DNA from: Modestobacter sp.
GTDB lineage: Bacteria > Actinomycetota > Actinomycetes > Mycobacteriales > Geodermatophilaceae
Assembly: GCA_025966175.1 (NCBI GenBank)
Contig: JAOPVN010000614.1
Location: forward strand, 1-14,865
Length of the DNA: 14,865 nt
Direction: 5' to 3'
Shown piece after piece: positions 13,989 through 14,865 of this stretch (position 1 is its first letter; every line of letters begins with the position of its first letter). The notes under the pieces are model-generated. The model had not been told where the DNA came from. It saw only the letters and a program-made list of their open reading frames with translations, and did not search any database. The position numbers and the translations under genes were made by a program.

Positions 13989-14865
13989 CAGTGCCCCTCC
14001 CCCTCGAACGAAGCGTGGTACGCCACGAACTCCTCGCGCTGGCGGGCCAGCTCGGGGGTCTGCTCGGCGAAGACATGGTCGAAGATCTCGGTGCCGGGCG
14101 GGTCCTGCATCTCCAGCGTGCCCTGCCGGAGGCGGACCGCCAGCTCGTCGCCCTCGGCGTCGACCGCGTCGAAGAAGACATGGTCGGCGATGCCCGAGCG
14201 GGACAGGTACGCCTTCAGCCGGGCGATCGGGTCGCGCAGCTTCCACTCCTCCAGCTCGCTGGCCAGCCGGTAGCGGGTCGGGTCGTCGGACGTCGTGTGC
14301 GCGCCCATCCGGTAGGTGAACGCCTCGATGAAGGTGGGGCCCTGCCCCTCGCGGGCGGCGGCGAGCGCCGCCCGGGTCACCGCGAGGACGGCGAGGACGT
14401 CGTTGCCGTCGACCCGCACGCCGGGGAACCCGAAGCCCGCGGCCCGCTGGTAGAGCGGCACCCGGGACTGCCGCTCGATCGGAACGCTGATCGCGTACTG
14501 GTTGTTCTGGCAGAAGAAGACCACCGGCGCGGAGAACGTGGCGGCCCAGATCATCGCCTCGTTGACCTCGCCCTGACTGGTCGCGCCATCGCCGAGGAAG
14601 GCGAGGGCCGCGCTCTCCGCGCTGTCGCGCTGCAGGCCCATCGCGTAGCCGGTGGCGTGCAGGGTCTGCGCGCCGATGACGACGGTGTAGAGGTTGAACC
14701 GGGTGGCGATCGGGTCCCAGCCGCCCTGGTCGACCCCGCGGAACAGGCTCATCACGTGCAGCGGGTCGACGCCCCGGGTCCAGGCGACGCCGTGCTCGCG
14801 GTAGGTGGGGAAGGCCATGTCGTCGGCGGCCAGCGCGCGGCCGGCGCCGACCTGCGCGGCCTCCT
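13988..14865 (-). CDS. bkdA: Ketoacid dehydrogenase E1 component, alpha subunit (N-terminus outside window)
   Basis: At least 291 residues are visible; the frame continues past the right edge, reading EAAQVGAGRALAADD before the internal Met at 14818, and this upstream part fits the family, so 14818 is not the real start. The thiamine diphosphate motif begins GDGATSQGE (about 14593) and ends in the QNN pair about 30 residues later (about 14501). FTYRMGAHTTSDDPTRYR is the phosphorylation-loop region shared by branched-chain ketoacid and Gram-positive pyruvate dehydrogenases. It works as a heterotetramer with E1-beta, whose start overlaps its stop by one base. No E3 (lipoamide dehydrogenase) gene is in the window. 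The substrate, branched-chain ketoacids or pyruvate, remains open; the bkd naming follows the similar mycobacterial operon. Confidence 0.92.
   Translation of the reverse strand, partial: EAAQVGAGRALAADDMAFPTYREHGVAWTRGVDPLHVMSLFRGVDQGGWDPIATRFNLYTVVIGAQTLHATGYAMGLQRDSAESAALAFLGDGATSQGEVNEAMIWAATFSAPVVFFCQNNQYAISVPIERQSRVPLYQRAAGFGFPGVRVDGNDVLAVLAVTRAALAAAREGQGPTFIEAFTYRMGAHTTSDDPTRYRLASELEEWKLRDPIARLKAYLSRSGIADHVFFDAVDAEGDELAVRLRQGTLEMQDPPGTEIFDHVFAEQTPELARQREEFVAYHASFEGEGH

Noticed and set aside
13989..14246. 86-residue N-terminal extension of E1-beta
   Set aside because: It overlaps the E1-alpha gene in another frame; the family start and TGATG coupling support 13988.
1..14865. CRISPR array, tRNA or rRNA genes, insertion sequences, phage or defence systems
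   Set aside because: I found no regularly spaced repeats, cloverleaf-like sequences, transposase or integrase motifs, or defence-type domains anywhere in the window.

Overview
The window is about 14.9 kb of very GC-rich DNA with dense, short-spaced genes, G/C-ending codons, frequent GTG starts and long spurious open frames on the opposite strand. Gene content (MptpB-type phosphatase, DeoR-fruK-fruA-ptsH cluster, bkd-type ketoacid dehydrogenase operon) and the style of intergenic repeats point to an actinobacterium. My best guess from memory is Geodermatophilaceae (Blastococcus, Geodermatophilus, Modestobacter), but nothing here proves the family.

Left part (1-3020): the tail of an unknown gene, then three plus-strand genes: a D-3-hydroxybutyrate dehydrogenase of the short-chain dehydrogenase family, a conserved actinobacterial protein of unknown function, and an MptpB-like tyrosine phosphatase. 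Each of the three has a TANGGT -10-like hexamer 6-7 bases before its start codon, which suggests leaderless transcription. The gaps hold three diverged copies of a roughly 51-55 bp imperfect palindrome and a strong hairpin terminator. A convergent minus-strand gene of 51 codons (3022-3177) follows, with an unusually AT-rich leader.

Centre (3353-9684): a complete fructose phosphotransferase system. ptsI (Enzyme I) is on the minus strand. It diverges from the plus-strand operon fruR (DeoR-type regulator), fruK (1-phosphofructokinase), fruA (EIIABC-Fru) and ptsH (HPr). Phosphate passes from PEP to EI His204, HPr His15, IIA His66, IIB Cys184 and then to fructose entering through IIC; FruK converts fructose-1-phosphate to fructose-1,6-bisphosphate. 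The 259 bp divergent gap carries two small inverted repeats and a promoter candidate. Both ends of the block have strong hairpin terminators.

Right part (9755-14865, all minus strand): an SRPBCC-fold protein with its own candidate stress-type promoter, and an operon that enters from the right edge. This operon encodes E1-alpha (start outside the window), E1-beta and E2 of a branched-chain ketoacid or pyruvate dehydrogenase complex, followed two bases later by an AGE-family sugar isomerase. The E2 gene carries two tandem palindromes inserted in frame in the linker between the E3-binding and catalytic domains.

I see no CRISPR array, tRNA, rRNA, transposase, phage or defence genes. The window is mostly ordinary metabolism. 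The items worth a second look are the palindromes in E2, the dispersed repeats, the leaderless signatures, the polyglycine linker in FruA and the small gene at 3022-3177.
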